Position numbers and translations under genes: made by a program
Shown here: piece after piece, positions 1 through 11,609 of the stretch
Position numbering within the stretch: the stretch's first letter is position 1
How the letters are laid out: each line of letters opens with the position of its first letter
Assembly (NCBI GenBank): GCA_007922305.1
Contig: ML677334.1
Coordinates: forward strand, 21,219,626 to 21,283,625
DNA from: Dermatemys mawii
Lineage: Eukaryota > Chordata > Testudines > Dermatemydidae
DNA: 64,000 bases
Reading direction: 5' to 3'
The notes under the pieces: model-generated
The model's input: only the letters and a program-made list of their open reading frames with translations
Told to the model about the DNA's origin: nothing
The model's database searches: none

Positions 1-649
1 TGTCCTGGCTACTAATGTCCCACACTGTCACATGGCTGCTTTAGTTAATAGCAATGCAGGATTTCTTAAACCCATCGGATGACTTTCAGTACCAAAGAGG
101 CTTTTACTTGAAGTCAGTGATTTAGCAACGAAATGAATGATGATAAGGGTATCTATGTCACCCACATTGTCTTACTAAACATAGATCACTGTGTAATAAA
201 GAGTGACATTCCATTAGCTCAGTCACTTGTAAGGTACCTGTGACCTCCACTCCTGTTGTGGCATCAACAGGACCTGAAGGTACCTTCCAGGAGGCACTTA
301 GGCTCTTGCAGGATGAGGCCCTTGGTTGGCATCCCAGTGACTGTGCTTGTGGATTAACAGCTATGAACTGCACCTACATCTCACTCTCTGGTTTCCTTCA
401 TATTATTTGACTTGGTTCTGGGTCTTGCTGAAGACCCTTCCTTGGTTTTGGTGATTCCAGGTCTTTCCCTCTGGTAAGGCTCTTTTATTATTGCTGATGG
501 CAGAGACTGAGATTGCTCTAATCATCAAACACATAAGGGACAGGAGATACTGTTTCCGTCTTCTTTGTCAGACACATTCAAACACAACCATTCTTCTTCC
601 TCTGTCCCCTAGTTTTGATTTAAAAGCTATTACTATATTGAGTATGTTC
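1..649. other. Intergenic, nothing recognised
   Basis: No exon, repeat family or RNA gene could be recognised here. The open frames on both strands are short and show no family motif. Confidence 0.5.
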
Positions 650-740
650 AGTTGTGGGGGCAGTGGGATTTTCTTATATAGGCTCCTATTGTCCCCCATC
701 CCTCGTCCTCATTTTTCACATTTGCTGTCTGGTCACCCTA
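650..740 (-). mobile_element. hAT-like short element, partial copy (family A)
   Basis: The right part matches the family seen complete at 20394-20519, including the body signature TTCTTATATAGG and the terminal GGTCACCCTA at about 731-740. The other terminus is not recognisable, so this is a truncated copy. Orientation is arbitrary because the family has inverted termini. Confidence 0.6.
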
Positions 741-796
741 AGCAGGATGGGGGGAGATGTGGAGGCGAACCAAGGCACAGCCCAGGCTGTAGAGCT

Positions 797-859
797 CAAA
801 CCCTAAGGAGCTCCTTGGTGCTGCACCCACAAACCCTAAGGAGCTCCTTGGTGCTGCAC
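797..859. repeat. 33-bp tandem duplication
   Basis: Two head-to-tail copies with a 33-bp period begin at 797 and 830. About 30 bases starting CAAACCCTAAGGAGCTCC are identical in both. It gives repeated peptides in the overlapping open frames, which explains the apparent repeat-bearing ORFs there. Confidence 0.85.
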
Positions 860-1018
860 GGGTCCCAGGAAATGAAAGGGAGGCCGGGGCCATCCTTGCA
901 AAAGCAACATCCTCATGTGCTGTCAAGATTTCTACAGCAGCAGTTGGCCTTGGGGTCCCCCATCCCTTTATAGGGGAATCCCATTCTAGAAAGGGTCAGC
1001 ACAGTGTGCCATACAGCT

Positions 1019-1079
1019 AGATAGTGCATGGCAAGCTAGCATGCTGTAGATTTACAGCCCAGCTTGCCATGCGCTATCT
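1019..1079. repeat. Short inverted repeat (hairpin)
   Basis: The 19-nt arms at 1019-1037 and 1061-1079 are reverse complements with one mismatch and a 23-nt loop. The right arm and loop resemble sequence near 60200-60245, so this is probably the core of a fold-back mobile element. Confidence 0.7.
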
Positions 1080-2644
1080 GATCATGTAGACAAGTCCAGT
1101 GTCTTTTGTGCTTTGAAAAGTTCCCAATATACTCTACATTCCATAGAAATAAATGATAACAATACCACTGAAATCATTTAACAGAAATAAAAAGGGAACC
1201 GTCGGCTTGATTGTGGCCCCAAGACATGCCAGTACCCCTTTGCACACAACTCTTCCTCTTCCATGCGGGAAAAGAGTCAATTGCATCCACAGCAATATCC
1301 TTTCTCTGGAGGCCACAGAAAGTTCTCCTCAGGTCTGGGATATCTGTGTGATAGGCGGAGATTGGCAGTGGTCCAGCCAGATGACGAATGCGCAGCAGGG
1401 CAGAGAAGTAATCAGCCTGGGGCATAATCCAGGTCATGGCTGCATTGTGCAGGGTGCTGTGTACAGACATAAAAAGACATGGTCCTTGCTCCAAAGGCAG
1501 TTAGGCATATTATAAGAAATGCTAAGAAAGTAAAGGTTGGGAGAACAAGATTTAAATGAGACACGTCAGCATCCTAGTTGTGTGTCTAGCCACATTTTAC
1601 AGGCTAACCCAAGGTTGAATGAGTGAGCTCATCCAGGATGGCAGTCAAATAAGGAGGTGAGTGAGGGGAACTGAGAGTCAGTGGGGTCATCAAGAAGGAC
1701 AATGCTGTCCCTAAGAAAGAGAGAGACTGGGAGAATACGTCCTTTCATAAGAAACTTAGTGCTCTTTCCTTGAGAATACTACTTTTCAAAAGCAATGCTG
1801 TGAAAAGAAGAAGTTGGTGCTAGCCGGCTAAGTAGCATCTCAGACCAGAAAGCTCAAGAAGCAACTTTAGGACGGCTGCTTTCCCTGGTATTTGTGGAAG
1901 CATGTGCATGTATTCAAAGCACTGAGCCACCATATCAGGAGGTATCAAAGCATGATATTTAGTAAACACTAATGAGCTGCACAAGTTATTCACACAGCAC
2001 TCACTAACCTTCAGATGTCATTTCCCATCATGCAATGAGCTCAGTGTAAAAACTGGGAAAGATTCTCTGAGTTTAACCACATCCTCAGTTATTTAAGTCC
2101 TGGTTAGGAAGTTGAAGGGGGTGTCCACAGCCCATTACAGACTCTGAAGAAGTGTCACTCTTGCCTTACTCCATCAGTTAGCACTGGTTTCATCACTGGA
2201 TTGTTTTCAAAGAGGGGTTGGAGGATTTAATCACCCACATTTAAATACACACACATTTCACAAGACTTAACCCAACATCTGACTTTTTCTTTTTTAGCAT
2301 GAACTCAGCTTTCCAAAGCTAAAAACCCCATTGTGTCCCCATCTGCCCCCCTTTTGATCCAGATTTAGCAATCAATATGTGGCTTGAGGGTGAAAATTGC
2401 CACCCACAGGTACATTCTCAAGACACGAGCAGAGAGAGGAAAGCATATGTGAAGCAGAAAGCAATGAACACAATAGTGATGGGTGAGAAAGTTTCTATCA
2501 ACAGTGGAAATAATGCTTCTCTGTGGCTTGTACTGATTATTAGTATGATTGGACCAAATTCATCTCTCGAGTAACCATTGACATCAATAGAATTACACCA
2601 AGGATTCATTATTTGGCCTGTTATTGGTTACTATTTATTTGTAT
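1080..2644. other. Intergenic, nothing recognised
   Basis: A-T rich sequence without recognisable exons or clear repeats. Open frames at 1153-1515 (+) and 1174-1494 (-) overlap each other and carry no domain. Confidence 0.45.
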
Positions 2645-2905
2645 TACAGTAGCATCTAGAGCTGAGATTGGGGCCCCACTGTACTACGTGATGTATATAC
2701 ACATAGTAAGACACACTCCCTGACTGCTAAGAATTTACAATCTACATAGACAAGACAGACAAAAGACACGTTACTGTCACTCCTATTTTACAGATGGAGA
2801 ACTGAGGCACAGGGAAATTCAGGATAACACAGAAAATCTGTAGCAGTGCTGGGATTTACAGCCAGATCTTCTGAACCCCAGGCCAGTATCTGAACCCCTT
2901 ATGAA
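2645..2905 (+). repeat. MIR/CORE-like ancient SINE or LINE tail
   Basis: It contains the amniote-repeat phrase GGGGCCCCACTGT, then a TTTTACAGATGG segment followed by AACTGAGGCACAGGG, which resembles the conserved tail of MIR-type elements. A related copy lies at about 51620-51750. It is diverged, so it is old. The family name is recognition from memory. Confidence 0.55.
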
Positions 2906-3952
2906 AGATGTCACACTAGTTTGCATAGGTGCTCTTTTTCCACTTCAGGATACGAACAACTCCTAACAATAATTAATTATATCCTGGGAAGGAAAAATCA
3001 AGCCAAGGCCTTATTACCATTTACCATAGAAGATCAAATGGCAAATCTTGGTCCTCTTCAGAAGATTGGCCTCTTTCTTTCTGTTATTTGAACCCTTGCT
3101 AGTATTTGATATTGAAAACATGGAACTTAAACTTTTATGAACTGTATTTTGTATGATTCAGGATGTTCTTAAAGACAGAATTCAATGTGTTTTCACAGTG
3201 AAGAACAAGGCAGTGCTGTTAAGGGAATGATGAGTGGAGTGGCAATGGAAAAAAAAGATCTATCAGAGGGGGATCCTTTCCCTAGAAAAAGTGTGACATT
3301 TTCCAGCAGTGACAAAAAAGAAAGTCATTTATTGTACCCACCTCATGTGTAAGGTACTGAAAGTACCATGTGGGAGGTATTTTGAATGGAATGTATTGGT
3401 CTTGAAAGGTCCTGATTCCAAATCTGGGAAACCATAGTTATGGCATAAACAGCAGCAAGTGCTGTCTTTCCCAAACTCCTCTGTTAAAGTGCCTCAATCT
3501 TCCTGAGCCAGGGATAAAAGGAAGATCTCCTCATGAGTAAACCCTCAGCCTAACCATCAGGAGTGGCTGTTTTCAGGTGGTGTTTTTTGTGACGTGAATG
3601 CCCACTGGCAACTGGACCAAGGCCACTAGACTTGTGTCACGTGGACTACTGAAGAACTAGGGGAGACTAATTTCTGATCACTGCTAATCTGGGATGGATT
3701 AGAACATGTAAATTGGTGGTGCAGCTCTTTTATCTTGTTCAGCATGAGATTTCTGTAAGAATCTAAATCATCTCAGACACAACCATTCCTAGTGGCTGGA
3801 GCTGAAGGGCCTCCATTGTCATCTCCAGCACCCCCGACAATGTAGGATTGTTTCCCACAGTAGAAGATACTAAAGATTGACCCAGACAATGTAAGTGTCC
3901 CAGAAAATGGTACTTTGCCATTTCCTCATGGAGATGACACATTCTATTAGAA
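2906..3952. other. Intergenic, nothing recognised
   Basis: No coding exon or clear repeat boundary is visible. Many in-frame stops occur on both strands. Confidence 0.45.
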
Positions 3953-4525
3953 CAGGGGTGGGCAAACTACAGCTCACAGGCCGGATCCGGCCCCTCAGGG
4001 CTTTGGATCCGGCCTGCAGGATTGCTACCCCAATGACACCATGGGCCCCGCGCCACTCTGGGAAGTGGCTGGCGCCACGTCCCTATGGCCCCGGGAGGGG
4101 GGAGGGGGAGGCAGAAGGCTTCTCACACTGCCCTTGCCTGTAGGCACCTCCCTCAAAGCTACCGTAGCCAATAGGAGCTTCAGGAGAGGTACCCTCAGGC
4201 AAGGGCAGCATGCAAAGCCCTTTGCCCCTCCTCCCCCAGGGGCCGCAGGGACATGGTGCCAGCTGCTTCCCAAGGCCAGGACATGCAGGCAGAGAGGGAG
4301 TGCCTCTGCCACCCCAAATCCGCTCCAGGTAAGTAACGCTGGGTTGGAGCCTGCACCCCGAACCTCTCCTGCACCCCGCGCCCCAACTCCTTTCCCTGAG
4401 CCTCCTGCCACACTATGAACCCCCTCCTGCACCTCAACCCCCTGCCCCAGCCCTACATTCATGACCCTACATACAATTTCCCAACCCCAATGTGGCCCTC
4501 GGGCCAAAAACTTTGCCCACCCCTG
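3953..4525 (+). mobile_element. Non-autonomous hAT-like DNA transposon, 573 bp
   Basis: The left end is CAGGGGTGGGCAAACTAC and the right end is TTTGCCCACCCCTG, forming imperfect terminal inverted repeats. The flanks TATTAGAA (3945-3952) and TACTAGGA (4526-4533) agree at 6 of 8 bases, fitting a decayed 8-bp target duplication as made by hAT transposases. The GC-rich interior has no transposase frame; overlapping open frames at 4025-4507 are artefacts of base composition. It shares both termini with the element at 42018-43132. Confidence 0.85.
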
Positions 4526-7040
4526 TACTAGGAGGTCCTCAAACTAGAGGAAGTTTTTTCTAATACTGAGCCTAAATTTTTCCTTTGCTAATATTATCTC
4601 TTTACTTTCATTTGTACCTACTTATATCATCCTCAATACATCCTCTCAAACCTCTAATGTTTACAGCTGTCAAATACCTGTACAAAGTTTTCACATCCCT
4701 CTCTGGCTTCCAGGATTCTGTCACTTCCTTGTTCTCCTGTGGCCTCTTTAATTGCTCCTTCTTAGCCAAACTATACACATTTAGCTCATCTTTCCTGATA
4801 AATCCCCCCCTTAAACCACTTGATATTTGTTGCTCTCTTCTTAGTTCTTTTTACTCCATCTGTAATTAAACAGTCAAAATGTAAGGTACAGAGGATTTAG
4901 CCTTTTTTTCAAACCCCAAACTTGTGCAAATTGTGAGTTAGTTGTAAAGCTGGCATTCTTTTCTCATCTCATCCAGTGTGCCAGGAATAAATACAGACAG
5001 GGAGGACATAAAAAATGGATTAGAACATTAGATGCATCCATTCTTACAACTGAAAGGGAAAACTTCACACGAGATCATTACTACAATCATTACTAATGCG
5101 CAAATGTCTGGTTTGAAAACTTAACTAATGTGCTGGGATGGTAAGAGTGAGAGACTTTTCAATTTCATTCTCAGTCACTTCAGTTTAGTCTGACTGAAAG
5201 TATAGAAAATAATGACATGTTAGCAAAAGAGTGCTTCAGTTGTTTACTGTACGTGTGTGCTAGTTACAGTGATCTGAATGGCAGAAGAGAGCCGAAGCAC
5301 TTTGTCAATTCATAACAGTGGATTGTGCACAGCCTTACAACTCTGCCTGCCCTGCAGGGGATTTCACCTGCTGCTGAGTGAATTCCTTTAAATAACCCGG
5401 TGTTCCTGTAAACATAAATACTCTTCTCTCACAACAGGAGGCATTTAAGACTGTAGACTGTGCATTATTTCATTTCCGGATGCAAGTTTGTATCAAGGAC
5501 ATGATCCACTGTAAAGTCTCACTGTTGGGGGGTTCACCCAGTCTTCTCCTAAGCAGGACCACTGAGAGGAAAGAAAGGAAGAGCAGAGTAGAGGTACCTT
5601 GGCCAATATTTTTGATGGACAAAACAAAAGAAAGAAACGGTTACTCTCATTCTTGAGAAAGCCTAGCAGAGGAAATAGATGGTCAGCATGGGCTTCCGTT
5701 ATCTTATAATGAATTAACTTCTAAACTTTGGCCCACTCCCATCTAGCTGTGCACGTTGCTGGCCTACACAAATGCCTGTTCTTATTATCATTTCTCTCAT
5801 CCTTCCAGTGATGTTTGTTCCATCTGTTTGTTGTGTCTTGTCTTAGATTGTAGGATTTTTGGAGCAGAGGCTTCCTTTTACGTTGTGTTTGAGTCGCACC
5901 TAGCATACTGAGGCCCTGATCCTCACTGACGTTTACAGCTGCTATTGTAATATAAGGAGTAATAAAAACAAGCAAAGCTACTCAGACAGTCACCAGCCAT
6001 ATACATGAAGTAATTCCTCCCCCTAATTATGCGCCCATCATACTGCATTTCAAGGAGAGTGCAAACACTAATGAAAACACATTTTCATACCACAAGTGCA
6101 GTATAGTTTACTATTGCTTAAGCAGGACAACAGGAGAAACTCAGCAACATAACAGCCTGGGCTAACTAATTATTCATTCTCTCTTCTTTGACACTGATAC
6201 AAACATTTATTGATTGAGTAAAATTATCATTTCCACGACAGCAATCCACTTAGAGGGACAGCAACTAAACAAACTGAAACCTGACTTCCTAGCGCAGTTT
6301 CCCTTCAGCTTCGAGGAGACAATACTGCTAGTACTGAGAGATTTATATTAAGTGGTGTGGAATTCAGGTTCACAGCCTTTACTACCATCAGAGGAGACTG
6401 TGGATCATCTTTCTGTAATCAGAAGTGCACCCAGGATTCTTTTGACCTCAGATTTGTAACTTATGTAGAAGGTGGGGGGTGGAGGTGGAAGTCATTTTGT
6501 TTCACCTTTCCATCCTGGGTTTGTTCATCATCCTTGACTGCTGCACAGTAGGCTGTTTCCTAGCATGATGCCCAGCATTTCAGGTTGAGATTTATAAACC
6601 ACAGCAATTAATCACAGTACAAATTACTGTAGCTTGCATGATCGAGTGAGGGAAGGAGCTACGTGGGGATAGGTCAATGAAAAGGTCAAAAAAGACAAGT
6701 AGGGGGGAAAGCCCTCTGCAAGGCGGGTGATGAGAGTTGTGCTGGATAATGACGTAGATGAAAAGGGGCTCAGGAGATTTCTCGGCGCTGTTCACACGCT
6801 CTGGGGGATTGCAGTAATGTGGGCAGCACAAAGGAAATGTGGGGAGGGGAGAAGAACCACGCAGATGTACATTAAGGAAGTAATTCTAAAATGTGCGAGT
6901 TCTGTTTAAGGCGGTGGTGGATCTGGAAGACTGATTAGAGTGTTTCAGGGAAGTTGGTCTTCTGTGTGGGAGGGATGTGTACTGGGCGGGGGGGATACCC
7001 CCACACTGGTTTAATAAAAAAATGAAATGTGTGACAGTAT
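4526..7040. other. Intergenic, nothing recognised
   Basis: No exon, RNA gene or confidently delimited repeat was seen. The open frame at 4585-4869 is hydrophobic but low-complexity and has no homology I recognise. Confidence 0.4.
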
Positions 7041-7049
7041 GTGATAAAT

Positions 7050-7243
7050 GCAAACAGTCTGTTCCACCTTGCATTTTGCTGTGAGTCTGGGAGTACCTGT
7101 CCTAGATCTGAAGATGAGCTCAATGTGGCTCGAAAGCTTGTCTCTTTCACCAACAGAAGTTGGTCCAGTAAAAGATATTACCTCACCTACCTCGTCTCTC
7201 TAATATCCTGGGACCAATACAGCTACAACTACACTGCACACAA
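7050..7243 (+). repeat. Reptilian interspersed repeat tail (family B)
   Basis: It contains the phrases GGCTCGAAAGCTTGTCTC, AGAAGTTGGTCCAGTAAAAG and CTACAACTACACTGCA, which I recognise as a common reptile interspersed repeat. A second, shorter copy in opposite orientation lies at 30289-30360. The parent element class is uncertain. The open frame through it (7041-7283) is not a gene. Confidence 0.65.
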
Positions 7244-7245
7244 CT

Positions 7246-8999
7246 TATCACATGGGCCATGCCTCTTTGACTGCCTCATTTAAGCTTTGCCAACTAATCC
7301 ACACAGACGTATGGCAGGCTACTTACTCTGAAGTAGCAGGTAACATTGACCAGACACGGTTTCGGTTCATTTTAAACTGACAAAGCTTCATCAGATAAGA
7401 GATACATTTCTTAAGACCTCTCAAGAGATGCACAAAACACGGTGCCCACACAATAATTCAGTCCACAATGACCTGCATCCATGCCATATCTGATTTTAAA
7501 TCAACACAGTGTGGCCATATTCAGCCGCGTGCCAAAATCTAACTATAGTCCTGGATTTAGAAGGTTGTAATACTCTAATTTAGTTTCACCAGTAGTCATC
7601 TTAGAGTGTGGATTTAGACTGTAGTAATAAGTTATACTTATCAAGAAGAAAACATCCCTCTGTAGGAGTGCTTTCTGGTGGCGGGCAGTTGGAATATTTC
7701 TGTTAAATCTACTCTTGAGAAGGCCCTGACTGCTCCTTTGTAGGGGTTGGTGGGTATATGGCCGATCAAGCTAAAGCCCCAATCCTGCAAAAGAGTTACA
7801 CACATGCTTGATGTTAGGCACTATAAGTAGACTTCAAATGAGACTACTCAGGGTGTACAATTAAGCATATGTGTTTAACTTTCACAGGATTATGACCTAA
7901 ATCTCTGTGTCTAACTTTCCTCACTTATAAAATGGAGATAATCATACTTCCCTACCTCATAGTTCTGAGGATAAATCCATAAATAATAGAGAAGTGATCA
8001 GATACTAGGGTAATGCTGTCTGTGTAAGTAAATAATAGCTTATCTATGTAGATATCTCTATGCTCAGCACTACAGTAGCTGAGTGCTTTTCATTAGTGGA
8101 TTTACCCATAGTGAAAACTATCCATATTACAGATAATAGTAGCTCAGTCCTTCAAGAAAGGACCACTGAAGTGACTGCAGTTAGAGTAGGGTGAAATTTT
8201 TTATCCAAAACTTGGGGGTGAGGGTGGGAAATGTTTTGTAAATTCGTATTGGTTTTGCCAAACTGTTCACTGGGGGAGGGCAGGGGAGACCTTAAAAAAG
8301 TCAAAAAGTTACAACATTTTCTAAAGAAAATGTTTCCATTTTGTAGGTCTAAGTGATTTTGTATTTCAGAATTACCTTCTGTTTTGTTTCAAAAATGCAA
8401 AAACATTTAATAGCTTGAAATTCAAATGAGACATTGTTCAACCCAGAATGATTTTTTAAAATTTTTTTGGATGTGACGGGGAACTGAAAACTCCTTTATT
8501 CACCCCAGGGGAAGCAGGGAATGAAAGCACTAAAATGAACCATATAATACATTTGAAGAGATGGCACTCAAGTTCGTGGAAAGATTTATAAGGTGTTGGG
8601 CTAACACAAGAAAAGCTTTGGATAATTGTTTATTTATCCAGTTACTGCTGTAGGAGAAAATAAGTAAGAATTTATTGGTATGTGGACCCATTGTTGTATA
8701 AATATCCTTTTTTTAAAACGATGTTCTTAGCTCTCTTCCTCCCTCTGGTGGATTTTCCTCAAGTAAGCAGAGCACTGTTGTCACTAAACAAGAATACTTT
8801 CATTTCAGTTGTTCAGAGTGGGGGCAAGTGCTAATCTTTGATTGTTGAAGACATAGTGGTTTGCTTGTCCCTGTTGAAGTTTTGAAGACTCTCTACTGCA
8901 GTAATTCAGAGACTTCTCTGAAATGAAATTGTCTGTGTTACCATTTATTCCTTGGGTTTTGTGTCTATCTGAACTTCATCGCTGCCTGCTGTCCCGGGT
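7246..8999. other. Intergenic with a possible MIR-like fragment
   Basis: Mostly unrecognised. At about 7900-8095 the phrase TTATAAAATGGAGATAATCA followed by a run ending near 8015 resembles the middle of a MIR-type SINE. Nothing else is supported. Confidence 0.35.
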
Positions 9000-9364
9000 G
9001 CCAGGTTTTAATCTGCATGGTATTGGGAAAAGATTGTGCTCCAAGTCACTTGTAACCATGGCCAGCCTTATAGGTGAGTGACATGGGCGACCGCCTAGGG
9101 CACAATGCTTGGGGGGTGCCATCCGAGTGCTGCAAGCTGGTGGGCCTGGGTGAGAGGTGAGTGTTGGTGAGCCCAGGGCTGGAGCCCTTGGCCAGGCAGG
9201 TTGGGGATGGGAAATGCCACCCAGAGCTGCCAGCCCGATGGAGAGGTGCAGGCAGCAGGGCTCACCCCTGTGGAGCCAGCGGGCCAGCCCCTTCCCATGG
9301 GCAGTGGCCTTGCACCTGTTCTCCTCCTGCTAGATGGTCAGGGGGTATATGGTCAGAGGAGCCC
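9000..9364. other. GC-rich intergenic segment, unrecognised
   Basis: GC-rich stretch just left of the fold-back element. Overlapping open frames on both strands (9095-9575) continue into that element and have no recognisable domain. It may be part of a larger repeat. Confidence 0.3.
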
Positions 9365-9658
9365 CTGGGCTCGTCTGGTCTTCACTAGGGCGGGGGATCG
9401 ACTGCAGATACGCAACTTCAGCTACGTGAATAACGTAGCTGAAGTTGGCGTATCTGCAGCCGACTTACCTGCTGTCCTCACGGTGGCGGCAGTCGGCGGT
9501 GCGCTCCCCCGTCGACTCCAGCTTGCGCCTTTTGGCGAGCTGGAGTTACAGAGTCGACGGGGGCGCTGCTGGTGATCGATTTATCGCGTCCTGATGAGAT
9601 GCAATAAATTGATCGCCAAAAGACCGATTGCTACCGCGTGTAGTGAAGACAAGCCCAG
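9365..9658. mobile_element. Fold-back element with serial internal hairpins
   Basis: Termini are inverted: TTCACTA at 9381-9387 and its complement TAGTGAA at 9641-9647, inside a longer CTGGGCTnGTC...GACAAGCCCAG match with a 5-base insertion on the left. Inside are at least three successive perfect or near-perfect hairpins: around GCTACGTGAATAACGTAGC (about 9420-9441), around GTCGACTCCAGCT (about 9513-9559), and around GATCGATTTATCGC (about 9576-9616). I recognise the style from turtle genomes. No coding capacity is seen. Confidence 0.8.
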
Positions 9659-11054
9659 AAACTCCTCCCTGTGCAGCGCAGCCTGGATCTGGGGCCAGGA
9701 GTTGGACCTCACTCCCTAAGGTCCACGTTGCTCTTCTCACACTTAAAGAAAGGGCACCACAATATAAGTTCACCCAGGGCATCATTTTCCCTAAGGTCAG
9801 CTCTGTTTGTGACTTTCTAGGCAAATTTCCACATTCAGGTTTTTAGCTGGTGTTTAAGACTCGGGGCTTGATCCTGTATCGTTGACGTCAGTGGGAGCTT
9901 CAACACTGCTTGCTTTGGGAGCATGATTATATCATAACCAGGTTTCCATAATGAAATGTGCAAGGGGGAAATCATGGAACACTATTCTGCTGAGGGCTCT
10001 CTTGGTTTTTGGTTCCTCCCCAGCTGGCTTGCAGCTGTATGGACTGTAGTATGAGCAGGTGTTGCTCACCAACAAGTAGCAAACTGTTCAGTCCCCTAAC
10101 CCCTTTCAACACAAAACCCACTAGAAGAATCAGAACCTCCTTACAAACTACTGTGTAAGAGGAACCCGTGAAAAGTAATCTGGAAAGAATAACTAAATTT
10201 AGTTGTTTCTTAAGCACTTTTTGTCACACATGATTGACTCAGCAGGGGCAGCACCTTATGCACCTGGTGAGGTTTACTTAGAGTTCATTATTTTAGATGA
10301 TGAAATTAGAGTCTCCCTCAGCCTAATAGTTTACTAGAGCTCCCTCTTAAACCTTTATTTTCCCTTCATATGTGAATTTATTTGCCTAGAAAGTCAAAAT
10401 CCCAAATTGACCCACAATTTTTATCCCTCACCAGACAAATGAGAACCTGACATTTAGGACAGTGAGTAACTCTGAAGTTCAGTAGTTTAAAAACAGCCCC
10501 CTAGCTCCCACAAAAGCCATTTATTTTGTTCAAAGGAAGGTGGAAAAAATCAAAGAGCTTTAATACTAAAATTCTTCACAGGACTAGGGTTTAAAACCAA
10601 ATTGGTAAAGCCCTGGAAAAAGGTGAAAAAAATCATTCAGAAAACAACTGCTCAGTCAGACACACATGGATTTTTTTCAGATGTCATAAGGCTAACTTCT
10701 TGCATTCTAGGATTTAAAACTCATACAAAGTGGCTGCCACCACAGTCAGTTTTGCAGCCTTTACCACACTTTTTACATGGAAGGCACCTGAGGTAAGTAG
10801 GTGGTAATGGCTTAATCTGTTCACTTGCCAAGAGTTCCTATGGTAGGAGAATTCTTAATTGGGAAGAAGGGAACCAGGTTAGCTTTAGGATCTGGCTGTC
10901 TTTTTTCTTTTCCCCTACCAATGAAAAGTGTGTTTTTACATTGAAATGGATGTTTTACAATGTCAAATCCTTATGGTGACAAGGCACTGTAGTTTTCCTC
11001 TTGATGTAACTAGTAGAAGTAAACCCCAAATGGGAGTATAGGATTCACTTTAGT
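9659..11054. other. Intergenic, nothing recognised
   Basis: No exon or clear repeat is visible. The open frames at 9628-9846, 9972-10217 and 10602-10796 are short and motif-free. Confidence 0.4.
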
Positions 11055-11609
11055 TTAGGGTTTGTCTACATGGGAAGTTAAACCAAGTGAACTAAATGTA
11101 TGAATTTAAGGTGCTCTGAACCCTTGTGTGGATGCTCACATTCAGAAGAAAGATGATGAGTTAGCAAGTATGAAAATATCTGGACTTTTGGTTTTGGGAT
11201 GGGGAGGGGCATCGTTGCTTATACGAGACAAAGCCCCTAGTATCATGATGGTCCTGATATTGTCAGGACATCTGGCTACTCTATTCAGAAGCAAAGACCA
11301 TGTCTACAGGATGGGGACTAGAGTGGCATATGATGCCATAGCTGTGCTAACATAACCCGGTAGTGTAGTTGCAGCCCACACCGATATAAAGGTTTTTTTC
11401 CGCTGATGTAGGAACACCTCCTCCCCAAGTGACAGTAGCTACAGTGATGGAATCATTCTTCCATTGACCTAGCTGCATCTACACCGAGGGTGGTATTCCC
11501 ACACCATGGAAAAAATGCTTCTGTCCCCTGCCTATGCACTGCAGGGTTATCCACAGCCCGAATTCTAGAACTATGCAGACCTAAGTTTTAAGTGTAGACC
11601 AGGCCTTAG
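11055..11609. mobile_element. Probable TIR element with GTCTACA-type ends
   Basis: It begins near AGGGTTTGTCTACATGGG and ends near AGTGTAGACCAGGCCTTA, a roughly inverted pair. The same terminus recurs at 39372, 47427 and 55626 with unrelated interiors. There is no transposase frame. The limits are approximate. Confidence 0.45.
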
